Shown: piece after piece, positions 33,619-41,089 of the stretch
How positions within the stretch are numbered: position 1 is the stretch's first letter
Layout: each line of letters begins with the position of its first letter
Source: Solobacterium sp.
Lineage (GTDB): Bacteria; Bacillota_I; Bacilli_A; Erysipelotrichales; Erysipelotrichaceae
Length of the DNA stretch: 64,000 nucleotides
Direction of reading: 5' to 3'
Assembly: GCA_017510405.1 (NCBI GenBank)
Contig: JAFWNG010000020.1
Coordinates: 24,973-88,972, forward strand
Made by a program: the position numbers and the translations under genes
The notes under the pieces: generated by a model
Databases searched by the model: none
The model's input: only the letters and a program-made list of their open reading frames with translations
What the model was told of the DNA's origin: nothing

Positions 33619-34361
33619 TCTGTCTTCTGCCTTCTTTCCGCAAGAAATACATATCGGGAAGGACCGCTCAGTTCTTCGCTGTACGCATAGCCGCGGGAGA
33701 ACCGCTTCAGCTCTTCCGGATCCGTGACGGCGTTCTGCGCCATCCACGATACCATTTCGCCTCTTGCCATTTTTGCTATCGTACCCTTCGTGACTGCCTT
33801 CCCTTTCACATATTCCGCAAAGACGATCTCAATATACCGGTCACTGTCTTTCAGATACGGAACGATACTGCGGGAATACTCTTTCGAGGCAAGATCCACG
33901 ATTACGTCATCGTTCAGTTCCTGATACAGCCGGTCACCCCAGAAGGAATACAGATCGCCGTATCCCGGCAATACTGCCTGCATCTCCAGCCGGTACGGCG
34001 TTACGCCGTCCAGCGGCTTCAGGATTCCGTAGAATCCCGACAGGATCCGCAGATGTTCCTGCAGATAGCCGATCTCTTCATCACTCATTCCGCCGGCGCA
34101 CAGATGCTGGTAGGCAAGCCCGACGTAGGCATACACGGCCGGTGTCAGCCGGCTGTACAGATCCATGCGTTCCAGCCGCGCGGTATTTTCCCGCATCAGC
34201 TTCTCGCTGCACTTCCAAGTCTCTTTCAGCTCTTCGTACGACATTCCGCGCAGACGCCCCAGAAGCACCTCTGTCTGCCGGATGCACACCGGCAGTCCCT
34301 GCGTCGTCACGTCGTCGTCATTGACGGTCATTTTCTTTGCCGGTGCCAGCAGGATCTTCAC
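33615..34361 (-). CDS. yaaA: Peroxide stress protein YaaA (UPF0246)
   Basis: Lowers free iron and protects DNA during peroxide stress in E. coli. The 248-residue protein has the family start MKILLAPAKKM, then QHLCAGGMSDEE, the block FYGILKPLDGVTPYRLEM and a C-terminal FSRGYAYSEELS. It overlaps bcp by 4 bases upstream (ATGA) and the GDPD gene by 4 downstream, so it is coupled to the peroxiredoxin. Confidence 0.95.
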   Translation of the reverse strand: MKILLAPAKKMTVNDDDVTTQGLPVCIRQTEVLLGRLRGMSYEELKETWKCSEKLMRENTARLERMDLYSRLTPAVYAYVGLAYQHLCAGGMSDEEIGYLQEHLRILSGFYGILKPLDGVTPYRLEMQAVLPGYGDLYSFWGDRLYQELNDDVIVDLASKEYSRSIVPYLKDSDRYIEIVFAEYVKGKAVTKGTIAKMARGEMVSWMAQNAVTDPEELKRFSRGYAYSEELSGPSRYVFLAERRQKTE

Positions 34362-34813
34362 GCCAGCTCTCCCAGCATATCTTCCGGATTGTCCGCTGCC
34401 TTTACATTTCCCTTTGCCTTGACGATCACACCGTTTTCATCGATCAGATACGTGGAGCGGATGACGCCCATGACTTTCTTTCCGTACATGGTCTTTTCTT
34501 TCCACACATCATACATCTGCATCACTTCTTTCTCCGGATCGGAAAGCAGCGGGAACGGCAGGCCGTATTTTTCTTCAAATTTCTTATGGCTGGCCACACT
34601 GTCTTTACTGACGCCGAGAACAACGGCGTTCTTTTCCCGGAAATGCGGATAGCGGTCCGCGAATCCGCAAGCCTGCTTCGTGCAGCCTGCCGTGTTGTCT
34701 TTCGGATAAAAATATAGAATTACTTTCTGTCCCCGGTAGTCCGACAGACGGTGAACCTTTCCGTTCTGGTCTGCCAGGGCAAAGTCCGGCGCAGTGATTC
34801 CTGTTTCAAGCAT
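34358..34813 (-). CDS. bcp: Thioredoxin-dependent peroxiredoxin, Bcp/PrxQ type
   Basis: Reduces hydrogen peroxide and organic peroxides. The 151-residue protein has the motif YFYPKDNTAGCTKQACGF, with peroxidatic Cys in GCT and the resolving Cys five residues later, as in Bcp. It ends with an RSTYLIDENG strand. First gene of a four-gene operon (bcp-yaaA-GDPD-MarR/rSAM). GAGAGG lies about 10 bases before the ATG. Confidence 0.96.
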   Translation of the reverse strand: MLETGITAPDFALADQNGKVHRLSDYRGQKVILYFYPKDNTAGCTKQACGFADRYPHFREKNAVVLGVSKDSVASHKKFEEKYGLPFPLLSDPEKEVMQMYDVWKEKTMYGKKVMGVIRSTYLIDENGVIVKAKGNVKAADNPEDMLGELA

Positions 34814-34839
34814 CGTGTGTACCTCTCTTCTTCCCCTGT

Positions 34840-34845
34840 ATTATA
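34840..34845 (-). promoter_or_regulatory. -10 box of the bcp operon
   Basis: TATAAT on the minus strand with no strong -35 box at the normal spacing. The predicted leader is about 20 bases. Confidence 0.4.
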
Positions 34846-34932
34846 GTCTCAACAGAGCATGCGGAGACAGGAATTCTTTCCGGTAATCCTTCATTCCCGG
34901 AGGCAACAGATGCCTTTTTCTCTGTTCAATGA

Positions 34933-34938
34933 TATAAT
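34933..34938 (+). promoter_or_regulatory. -10 box of the acidic-protein gene
   Basis: TATAAT about 30 bases before AGGAGG, with only weak matches at -35. It is divergent from the bcp promoter. Confidence 0.4.
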
Positions 34939-34980
34939 CAATTACGTATATATGCCGTAAGCAACAGGAGGATGATTCCC

Positions 34981-36114
34981 ATGGTAGATATCAAGAAGTT
35001 ACAGAGTCTGTTATTTGAGGATGAAACAGAAGAGGAAGAAGAAGTAAACTTCACTTCCGAGCAGCCTCTCGCTCATGAAAATACGACCCAGATCACCATT
35101 GATCCGGCAGTATTTGCAGATCCGGAAGAAGAACCCGAAGAACCGGAATTCCCGGAAGACCCGGTATTTGAAGACGAAGACGAAGAACCGGAAGAAGAAT
35201 ACGAAGAATACAAAGAAGAGTATACAGAAGAAGACGCGGAAGACGAGCCGGCCGAAGACGCAGAGGAACCTTCCCTGTTTGATGAGCTGACCGCCGGAGC
35301 CTCTCCGGAAGAAGACGCGGAAGAACCGGCCGCGGAACCGGAAGAAGATGTCCTGCCGGAAGAGATGGAAGAAGCGCCGCTCGCGGAAGAACTGCCGGTA
35401 TTCGAAGAGATCATCGAGGATGAACCGGTACAGGAACCGTCGATCGAAGAGAAGATCGATGCGATCGTCTTCGGCGACAGTGACGGCTTCAGCGATATCG
35501 ATGACCTGTTTGCCGAATTCGCTGCAGCGACCGACCTGGACGCTGTCGAAGCACCGGAACCGGAGCCGAAGCCGGAAGAACCGATCTTCCCGATCGAACC
35601 GGAAACAGAACCGGAAGAAGAACAGGCTGAGATCCTGAGAGACATCCCGGTATCCGAGGAAGAAGACATTCCGGAAGAGAAAAACGAAACAACAAATATC
35701 GTTGATTTCTTCTCCGACATTGCCGGCGAAGACATCCCGGACAACGTTGCCAACGAACAGACGACACAGCTCGATCTCGATGCCATCCTCGCCGCCCCGG
35801 CACAGGCTGAGGAAGAAGCGGAAGAGGAAGCAGTCGAAGAAGCACCGGTCGAAGAAGAAGTTGATTTCTTCGAGGAAAAACTGACGATCGAGGAAGAACC
35901 GGTCAAACCGGCGAAAAAGGACGGAAAGAAAGAGTTCGTCTACCACTTCCAGCCGATTATTTCCCCGCTGTTCGGAACCGATCTGTCCGAAAGCCAGACA
36001 ACGAAGAAACAGGGTGAAGACCGTCAGATCATCGTTACTTCCAATCTGGAAGTTCACGATGACGCACCGACGGAGATCCTGGATACCCACAGTCTGAAGG
36101 ACGACGAGGAATAA
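34981..36114 (+). CDS. Extremely acidic, low-complexity protein of unknown function
   Basis: I do not recognise this 377-residue protein. About residues 14-310 are dominated by Glu, Asp, Pro and Ala in irregular EEP/EDE repeats, probably disordered. The start (VDIKKLQSLLFEDE) is a short amphipathic helix. The last 65 residues are different: KKEFVYHFQPIISPLFGTDL followed by a polar tail. That segment looks like a folded or binding motif. The start at 34981 is 9 bases after AGGAGG; the ATG at 34972 touches the ribosome site and is unlikely. It is followed 2 bases later by a tiny zinc-ribbon gene. A scaffold or partner-binding role is only a guess. Confidence 0.75.
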   Translation: MVDIKKLQSLLFEDETEEEEEVNFTSEQPLAHENTTQITIDPAVFADPEEEPEEPEFPEDPVFEDEDEEPEEEYEEYKEEYTEEDAEDEPAEDAEEPSLFDELTAGASPEEDAEEPAAEPEEDVLPEEMEEAPLAEELPVFEEIIEDEPVQEPSIEEKIDAIVFGDSDGFSDIDDLFAEFAAATDLDAVEAPEPEPKPEEPIFPIEPETEPEEEQAEILRDIPVSEEEDIPEEKNETTNIVDFFSDIAGEDIPDNVANEQTTQLDLDAILAAPAQAEEEAEEEAVEEAPVEEEVDFFEEKLTIEEEPVKPAKKDGKKEFVYHFQPIISPLFGTDLSESQTTKKQGEDRQIIVTSNLEVHDDAPTEILDTHSLKDDEE

Positions 36115-36116
36115 TC

Positions 36117-36266
36117 ATGCAGTGCACCCGCTGCAAGAAGTCGATCCCGGAACGGGCTCTCCGCTGTCCGTACTGCGGCAAGAAGACCGCAGAAGGCTGG
36201 CGGGATGACGGCAGAAAGCTGGTATCTCCGATCACCAACGTCATTAAGAAGATCAAGAAATACTGA
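36117..36266 (+). CDS. 49-residue zinc-ribbon protein
   Basis: A small open frame, MQCTRCKKSIPERALRCPYC then a basic tail, with two CxxC knuckles (Cys3/Cys6 and Cys17/Cys20) 10 residues apart, the pattern of a minimal zinc ribbon. The tail is Lys-rich (VIKKIKKY). GAGGA lies 6-7 bases before the ATG, and the start is 2 bases after the acidic protein's stop, so the two are translationally coupled and share a terminator. The opposite charges of the two proteins make direct binding plausible. Confidence 0.75.
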   Translation: MQCTRCKKSIPERALRCPYCGKKTAEGWRDDGRKLVSPITNVIKKIKKY

Positions 36267-36270
36267 AACG

Positions 36271-36299
36271 AGTGCGCAGGTCATCTGCGCACTTTTTTC
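36271..36299 (+). terminator. Terminator of the acidic-protein/zinc-ribbon operon
   Basis: AGTGCGCAG and CTGCGCACT pair around GTCAT, followed by six U. It starts 5 bases after the zinc-ribbon stop. Confidence 0.9.
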
Positions 36300-36349
36300 T
36301 TATTCCCGTATTTCTGCAGGAAAACTGCCGTGGACAGTACCCGGTATAT

Positions 36350-36376
36350 AAAAAAGTGAACACACAGGGTGTTCAC
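36350..36376 (-). terminator. Terminator overlapping the end of the metallophosphoesterase gene
   Basis: Minus strand GTGAACAC and GTGTTCAC pair around CCTGT, followed by U5-6. The stem includes the gene's stop codon. Confidence 0.85.
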
Positions 36377-37323
36377 GGCATCGTATCGTACTGTATGGTG
36401 CTCCGGCGCTTCTCATCCAGTTCGATCCACTCATCCAGTGTGAGCGGCTGGTAATCGGAATACATGCAGAAACAGTTGATCATCTGACACGGGATGGGCT
36501 TCGCTTCCTCATCGTAGCGGGACTTGCGCATCGACGCGCGCGTTTCCTTGATGAAGCGGTCCACCAGCGCTTCGTCATACGTATTGTGCACATGGCCGTA
36601 CAGCATATAGGTCAGCGGCTGTTCGTCCCCGTCCCGGCGGTACTGCCCGTTGTAGCAGAAGATGGGATAGTGCGACAGGACGACTTTCCTGCCGGCGTCA
36701 CGGATCTCCGCGTATGGTCTGACCCACTTCAGCAGGGACGTATCAAATGTTTTATCCTCTGTGAAGGCGTCGTGGTTGCCGGTGATCAGGTACTTTCTGC
36801 CCTTGAGCTGCTGGAGGATGCGGTTCGTCGCCTCTCCCTTGGCGATGGAGAAGTCACCGAGGATGAACACTTCGTCTTTTCCGCGCACTTTCTTATTCCA
36901 CTGGGCGATCATGTATTCGTTCATCTCTTCGTGGCCGCTGAATCCGCGGCAGTCCATCTGCCGGTTCAGAGAGCTGTGATAGAAATGCAGATCGGAAATA
37001 TACATGCGGCGCGGCGGCTGGCCTTTGATCCGCAGATCCTTCTTGATCTGCTTCAGAACGCCCATATCCCCGTCATATGCATGCAGCGAGGTGATGATGT
37101 CTTCCCGGACGCCGTAGTGCGTTTTCAGTACGTCTGTTTTCTCCTGCGAAAGAAGCTGGCATATATCGATCAGCCGGCGCACAGAGGCGCAGAGATCGTC
37201 CGGCAGTTCGCTTTCGCCGCTTTCCGCCCACTCCAGCAGGTCGATGCGGTCGTCTTCCGCTGCTGCACTATAGTGCCGGATCATGCTCTGTACGATCCCG
37301 ACAGCGTCCTTTTCCAGTAACAT
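36373..37323 (-). CDS. Calcineurin-like metallophosphoesterase with helical N-terminal domain
   Basis: A 316-residue cytoplasmic protein. Residues 1 to about 105 are helical and match no family I recognise. Residues 107-280 are a metallophosphoesterase with YISDLHFYH, ILGDFSIAKG, LITGNHD, LSHYPI and YGHVHN, all five motifs intact. The substrate is unknown. The second of two ATGs (37321-37323) was chosen because AGGAGG is 7 bases away; the first is 1 base away. A TATACT (37347-37352, minus) may be its -10 box. Confidence 0.88.
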   Translation of the reverse strand: MLLEKDAVGIVQSMIRHYSAAAEDDRIDLLEWAESGESELPDDLCASVRRLIDICQLLSQEKTDVLKTHYGVREDIITSLHAYDGDMGVLKQIKKDLRIKGQPPRRMYISDLHFYHSSLNRQMDCRGFSGHEEMNEYMIAQWNKKVRGKDEVFILGDFSIAKGEATNRILQQLKGRKYLITGNHDAFTEDKTFDTSLLKWVRPYAEIRDAGRKVVLSHYPIFCYNGQYRRDGDEQPLTYMLYGHVHNTYDEALVDRFIKETRASMRKSRYDEEAKPIPCQMINCFCMYSDYQPLTLDEWIELDEKRRSTIQYDTMP

Positions 37324-37448
37324 ATGCATCCCTCCTTCCGGTCTACAGTATACGGAATACAGCCCGTTAATTCTACAATATTTCCCGTTATTTGGCTCTG
37401 TTAATCATTATCATTCGGGGTTAAGATGAAAGGTACAGGAGTAATAAT

Positions 37449-38954
37449 ATGACAAATGCAATCGAAGCAATAAAAGCGCTGGTCCGTTACGGGATCGAGC
37501 ATGAACTGATCCATAAAACCGACGCGCGCTGGGCCGCCAACGGGCTTCTGGACATCATGAAGATCGAGCCCGACAGCAGCTTTACATGGCAGGGCGGCGA
37601 AGAAATGGAGCTGGAGGATATCCTTGCAGTCCTTCTGGACGACGCCGTTTCCCGCGGACTGATCGACTCCGGCATTGCATCAAGAGATCTTTTTGATACA
37701 AGACTCATGGGCGTTCTGACACCGCGTCCGTCCGAAGTCATCCGCACCTTCAAGGATCTTTACCGGGAAAGTCCGAAAGAAGCGACCGATTATTTCTACA
37801 AACTGTCTCTGGACAGCGACTACATCCGCACATACCGGATCCGCCGGGACCGCAAGTGGACGGCGGAGACTCCCTACGGAATCCTGGACATCACGATCAA
37901 CCTGTCCAAGCCTGAGAAAGATCCGAAGGCGATCGCCGCGGCACTGGCAAAGAAGAGCGATGCCTATCCGAAATGCGCTCTGTGTCCGGAAAACGAAGGC
38001 TATGCCGGACGCCTGGATCATCCGGCGAGAGAGAATATCCGTCTCATCCCGCTGAAGCTGGACGGCACCCAGTGGTACCTGCAGTATTCCCCGTATGTGT
38101 ACTACAACGAGCACTGCATCATCCTCTCGGAAAACCACTCACCGATGGTCATCGATAAGGCCACCTTCCGCCGTCTGCTGGAATTCGTGCAGAAATATCC
38201 GCATTATATCGTCGGTTCCAATGCCGATCTTCCGATCGTAGGCGGCAGTATCCTGACGCATGAGCACTTCCAGGGCGGACGCTATGACTTCGCCATGGCC
38301 AAAGCTCCGATCAAGAAGAGCGCGGTATTTGCCGGCTATGAGGACGTTGAAGCAGGCATCGTGAACTGGCCGATGTCCGTGATCCGTCTTTCCTCTCTGT
38401 CGGTGAACCGGCTGGTCGACCTGGCCGATGATATCCTGCAGGCGTGGATCGGATACAGCGATGAAGACTGTGCGATCCTTTCCCATACCGACGGTGTGCG
38501 CCACAACACGATCACGCCGATCGCCCGCATGCGCGGCGGCCGGTATGAACTGGATCTTGTCCTCCGCAACAACCGCACCAGTGAGGAACATCCGCTCGGC
38601 ATCTTCCATCCGCATGCCCAGTACCACCACATCAAGAAAGAGAACATCGGTCTGATCGAAGTCATGGGACTGGCGATCCTGCCGGCGCGTCTTCTGAATG
38701 AAATGGCAGTGCTGAACAAAGCGCTCGTAAACAACGAAGACCTCTCTGCCATCGAGTCCATCGCATCCCACCGGGAATGGGCAGAGGAACTGAAGGCAAA
38801 ATACGGTACGTTTGAAAACGAAGAAAAGACCGATCAGATCCTCAAGGAAGAGATCGGACACGTATTCGCCCATGTTCTGGAAGACTGCGGCGTATTCAAG
38901 GATACCGAGGAAGGCACTGCGCACTTCCTGCAGTTCATTGCGTCAGTAAAATAA
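37449..38954 (+). CDS. galT: UDP-glucose--hexose-1-phosphate uridylyltransferase (GalT, Firmicute type)
   Basis: Leloir-pathway enzyme that exchanges galactose-1-phosphate with UDP-glucose. The 501-residue length and sequence are those of the larger Bacillota form (GalT2). It has CALCPENEGYAGR, PYVYYNEHCIIL, the active-site-containing block GGSILTHEHFQGG and HPHAQYHHIKKENIGLIE. CAGGAG lies 7-8 bases before the ATG. It is followed 18 bases later by galE; galK is not in the window. Confidence 0.96.
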   Translation: MTNAIEAIKALVRYGIEHELIHKTDARWAANGLLDIMKIEPDSSFTWQGGEEMELEDILAVLLDDAVSRGLIDSGIASRDLFDTRLMGVLTPRPSEVIRTFKDLYRESPKEATDYFYKLSLDSDYIRTYRIRRDRKWTAETPYGILDITINLSKPEKDPKAIAAALAKKSDAYPKCALCPENEGYAGRLDHPARENIRLIPLKLDGTQWYLQYSPYVYYNEHCIILSENHSPMVIDKATFRRLLEFVQKYPHYIVGSNADLPIVGGSILTHEHFQGGRYDFAMAKAPIKKSAVFAGYEDVEAGIVNWPMSVIRLSSLSVNRLVDLADDILQAWIGYSDEDCAILSHTDGVRHNTITPIARMRGGRYELDLVLRNNRTSEEHPLGIFHPHAQYHHIKKENIGLIEVMGLAILPARLLNEMAVLNKALVNNEDLSAIESIASHREWAEELKAKYGTFENEEKTDQILKEEIGHVFAHVLEDCGVFKDTEEGTAHFLQFIASVK

Positions 38955-38972
38955 GAAGAAGGAGAATCTGAT

Positions 38973-39989
38973 ATGAAAATACTCGTTACCGGCGGCACCG
39001 GTTTTATCGGCAGCCACACCTGTGTCGAACTGATCAAAGACGGCTATGAAGTCGTCATCGCAGACAACCTGTACAATTCCAAGGCAATGGTCGTTGACCG
39101 CATCGAAGAGATCACCGGCGTACGCCCGGTCTTCTACGAACTGGATGTATGCGACAAAGACGCCCTGACCGCTCTGTTTGAGAAAGAAAGCATCGACGCG
39201 GTCATCCACTTCGCCGGATACAAGGCAGTCGGTGAATCCACGCGGATGCCGCTGGAATACTACCGCAACAACCTCCTGTCCACTCTGACGCTGTGCGACG
39301 TCATGCGCGCGCACGGCTGTAAGAAGATCGTCTTCTCGTCTTCGGCGACCGTATACGGCGACCCCGCATTCGTACCGATCACGGAAGAATGCCCGCTCGG
39401 TGTACGCACCAATCCGTACGGCGAGACCAAGGCAATGCAGGAGCGCATCCTGACCGACCTCTGGAAGTCCGACAATGAGTGGCAGGTCATGCTGCTGAGG
39501 TATTTCAATCCGATCGGAGCACACGAGAGCGGACGCATTGGTGAAGACCCGAAGGGCATCCCGAACAACCTGCTTCCGTACATTGCCCAGGTCGCTTCCG
39601 GAAAACTGGAAAAGATCCATGTCTTCGGCAATGACTACGACACACCGGACGGAACCGGCGTACGCGACTACATCCACGTCGTCGACCTGGCAAAGGGACA
39701 TGTCAAGGCGATCGAAGGCTTTGCGAAATATCCAGGCGTTTCCATCTACAACCTCGGCACCGGCACCGGCTACAGCGTGCTCGACATGGTGCATGCCTTC
39801 GAGAAAGCCTGCGGAAAGACCCTTCCGTACGTGATCGATCCGCGCCGGCCCGGCGACATCGCCACCTGCTATTCCGATCCTTCCAAGGCAAAGGAACAGC
39901 TTGGCTGGAAAGCGGAGAAGACGCTGGAAGACATGTGCAGAGACGCATGGAACTGGCAGTTCAATAATCCCGACGGATACGTTGAATGA
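38973..39989 (+). CDS. galE: UDP-glucose 4-epimerase
   Basis: Interconverts UDP-galactose and UDP-glucose, for galactose use and for glycan precursors. The 338-residue SDR protein has the NAD motif TGGTGFIGSH, FSSSATVYG, the catalytic YxxxK in NPYGETK, LRYFNPIGAH and the C-terminal PRRPGDIATCYSDPSKA. AGAAGGAG lies 9 bases before the ATG. Operon galT-galE, ending in a terminator. Confidence 0.97.
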   Translation: MKILVTGGTGFIGSHTCVELIKDGYEVVIADNLYNSKAMVVDRIEEITGVRPVFYELDVCDKDALTALFEKESIDAVIHFAGYKAVGESTRMPLEYYRNNLLSTLTLCDVMRAHGCKKIVFSSSATVYGDPAFVPITEECPLGVRTNPYGETKAMQERILTDLWKSDNEWQVMLLRYFNPIGAHESGRIGEDPKGIPNNLLPYIAQVASGKLEKIHVFGNDYDTPDGTGVRDYIHVVDLAKGHVKAIEGFAKYPGVSIYNLGTGTGYSVLDMVHAFEKACGKTLPYVIDPRRPGDIATCYSDPSKAKEQLGWKAEKTLEDMCRDAWNWQFNNPDGYVE

Positions 39990-39997
39990 GTATATGA

Positions 39998-40018
39998 AGC
40001 GGCTGCGGCCGCTTTTTC
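39998..40018 (+). terminator. Terminator of galTE
   Basis: AGCGGC and GCCGCT pair around TGCG, followed by five U. Confidence 0.82.
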
Positions 40019-40033
40019 TGTTACACTGGAATT

Positions 40034-40930
40034 ATGTTTATACGCGACCTTCTGAAACAGACAAATTCCTTTACGGATTCCGAGAAGCTCATCGCCGCCT
40101 ATTTCCTGGATGCGCGCGAATCCGTGGCGAAGAAAAGCATCCGCGCCATTGCCGCAAGCACCTATGCTTCGCCTTCCTCGATCGTGCGTTTCTGTCAGAA
40201 AATGGGCTTCAGCGGACTGGATGATTTCCGTGACCGCTATCTGGAGGAACTGCGCTATCTGTCGGCGGAATTTGAAGACGTCGATCCCAATGTGCCGTTT
40301 CTCGCATCGGACGATCCCCTGGAGACAGCGGGAAAGCTCAGTGCCCTGCACGCGGCCATCATCCGGGATACCCGCAGTCTTCTGAGCGATGCTTCGCTGC
40401 GCACCGCGGCATCCCTGCTGGACTGCCCGACAGTGTATATCATTACGCTGTCTTCTTCCCGCAGTATTGCCCGGTCCTTTCAGGAAAAGATGATGCGCAT
40501 CGGCCGCAGCGTCCGCATCTGCACCGATCTCCATGAGACCCGTTTTGAGATCGTTCACAGCACACCCGGTCAGTGCGCGTTCCTCTTCCTTTCCTACACC
40601 GGTGAAAGCGAACACTGTCTTGTTTTCGCCCGTCTTGCAAACGAATACGGACACCGGTGCGCCGCAGTTACTTCCTACGGAGTGAATACGCTGTCCTCCC
40701 TGGTGCCGTGTACCCTGCAAGTATCTGCCCGGGAAAAGCTGATCTCCAATCTCGGTGATTTCAGTTTTCCGATCTCCTGCCTGTATGTGCTGGATGTGCT
40801 GTATGCCCTGCTGTTTCAGAAGGACTACGATGCGAACAGGAAAAAGAAGATCGACAGTTCCCGCATGGACCGCAGTCCCATGGTGCGCTCCAGCGGCAGA
40901 CATTCCAGAAACCCCCTGCTGGATGAATAA
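40034..40930 (+). CDS. RpiR/MurR family transcriptional regulator
   Basis: Sugar-phosphate-responsive regulator. The 298-residue protein has an N-terminal HTH_6 domain (about 1-77) with KKSIRAIAASTYASPSSIVRFCQKMGF and a SIS sugar-phosphate domain (about 110-245; LSSSRSIARSFQEKMMRIG, LSYTGESEHC). The C-terminus is basic. There is no ribosome site before the ATG except a weak GGA; TACACT ends 7 bases before it, so the mRNA could be leaderless. It is followed by a GH4 gene on the same strand, its likely target, with a palindrome in between. Confidence 0.9.
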   Translation: MFIRDLLKQTNSFTDSEKLIAAYFLDARESVAKKSIRAIAASTYASPSSIVRFCQKMGFSGLDDFRDRYLEELRYLSAEFEDVDPNVPFLASDDPLETAGKLSALHAAIIRDTRSLLSDASLRTAASLLDCPTVYIITLSSSRSIARSFQEKMMRIGRSVRICTDLHETRFEIVHSTPGQCAFLFLSYTGESEHCLVFARLANEYGHRCAAVTSYGVNTLSSLVPCTLQVSAREKLISNLGDFSFPISCLYVLDVLYALLFQKDYDANRKKKIDSSRMDRSPMVRSSGRHSRNPLLDE

Positions 40931-40966
40931 CATCCGGCTTTTTTCTGATCTTCTGCCGGAACAACG

Positions 40967-40994
40967 TTCCGTGAATATGCCCATTATTCAGGAA
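40967..40994. promoter_or_regulatory. Imperfect palindrome, candidate RpiR operator
   Basis: TTCCGTGAATA and TATTCAGGAA form an inverted repeat around TGCCCAT, with one base unpaired. It lies about 60 bases upstream of the predicted -10 of the GH4 gene and just after the regulator gene. Confidence 0.4.
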
Positions 40995-41053
40995 CATGAT
41001 GGAACACAGAACCAATGTACGCCGGTGCTCTTCTTTCTGCGAAAACCGTCCGC

Positions 41054-41059
41054 TACAAT
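41054..41059 (+). promoter_or_regulatory. -10 box of the GH4 gene
   Basis: TACAAT, about 15 bases before AGGAGG of the GH4 gene, with no good -35 box. This suggests the promoter needs an activator or that the RpiR protein acts here. Confidence 0.35.
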
Positions 41060-41089
41060 GAAAACAGAAACAACCAGGAGGAATCAAAC

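Noticed and set aside
40934..40958. Inverted repeat CCGGC ... GCCGG after the RpiR gene
   Set aside because: The stem is only 5-6 pairs with a 16-base loop, and the U-run lies inside the loop, so it is not a proper terminator.
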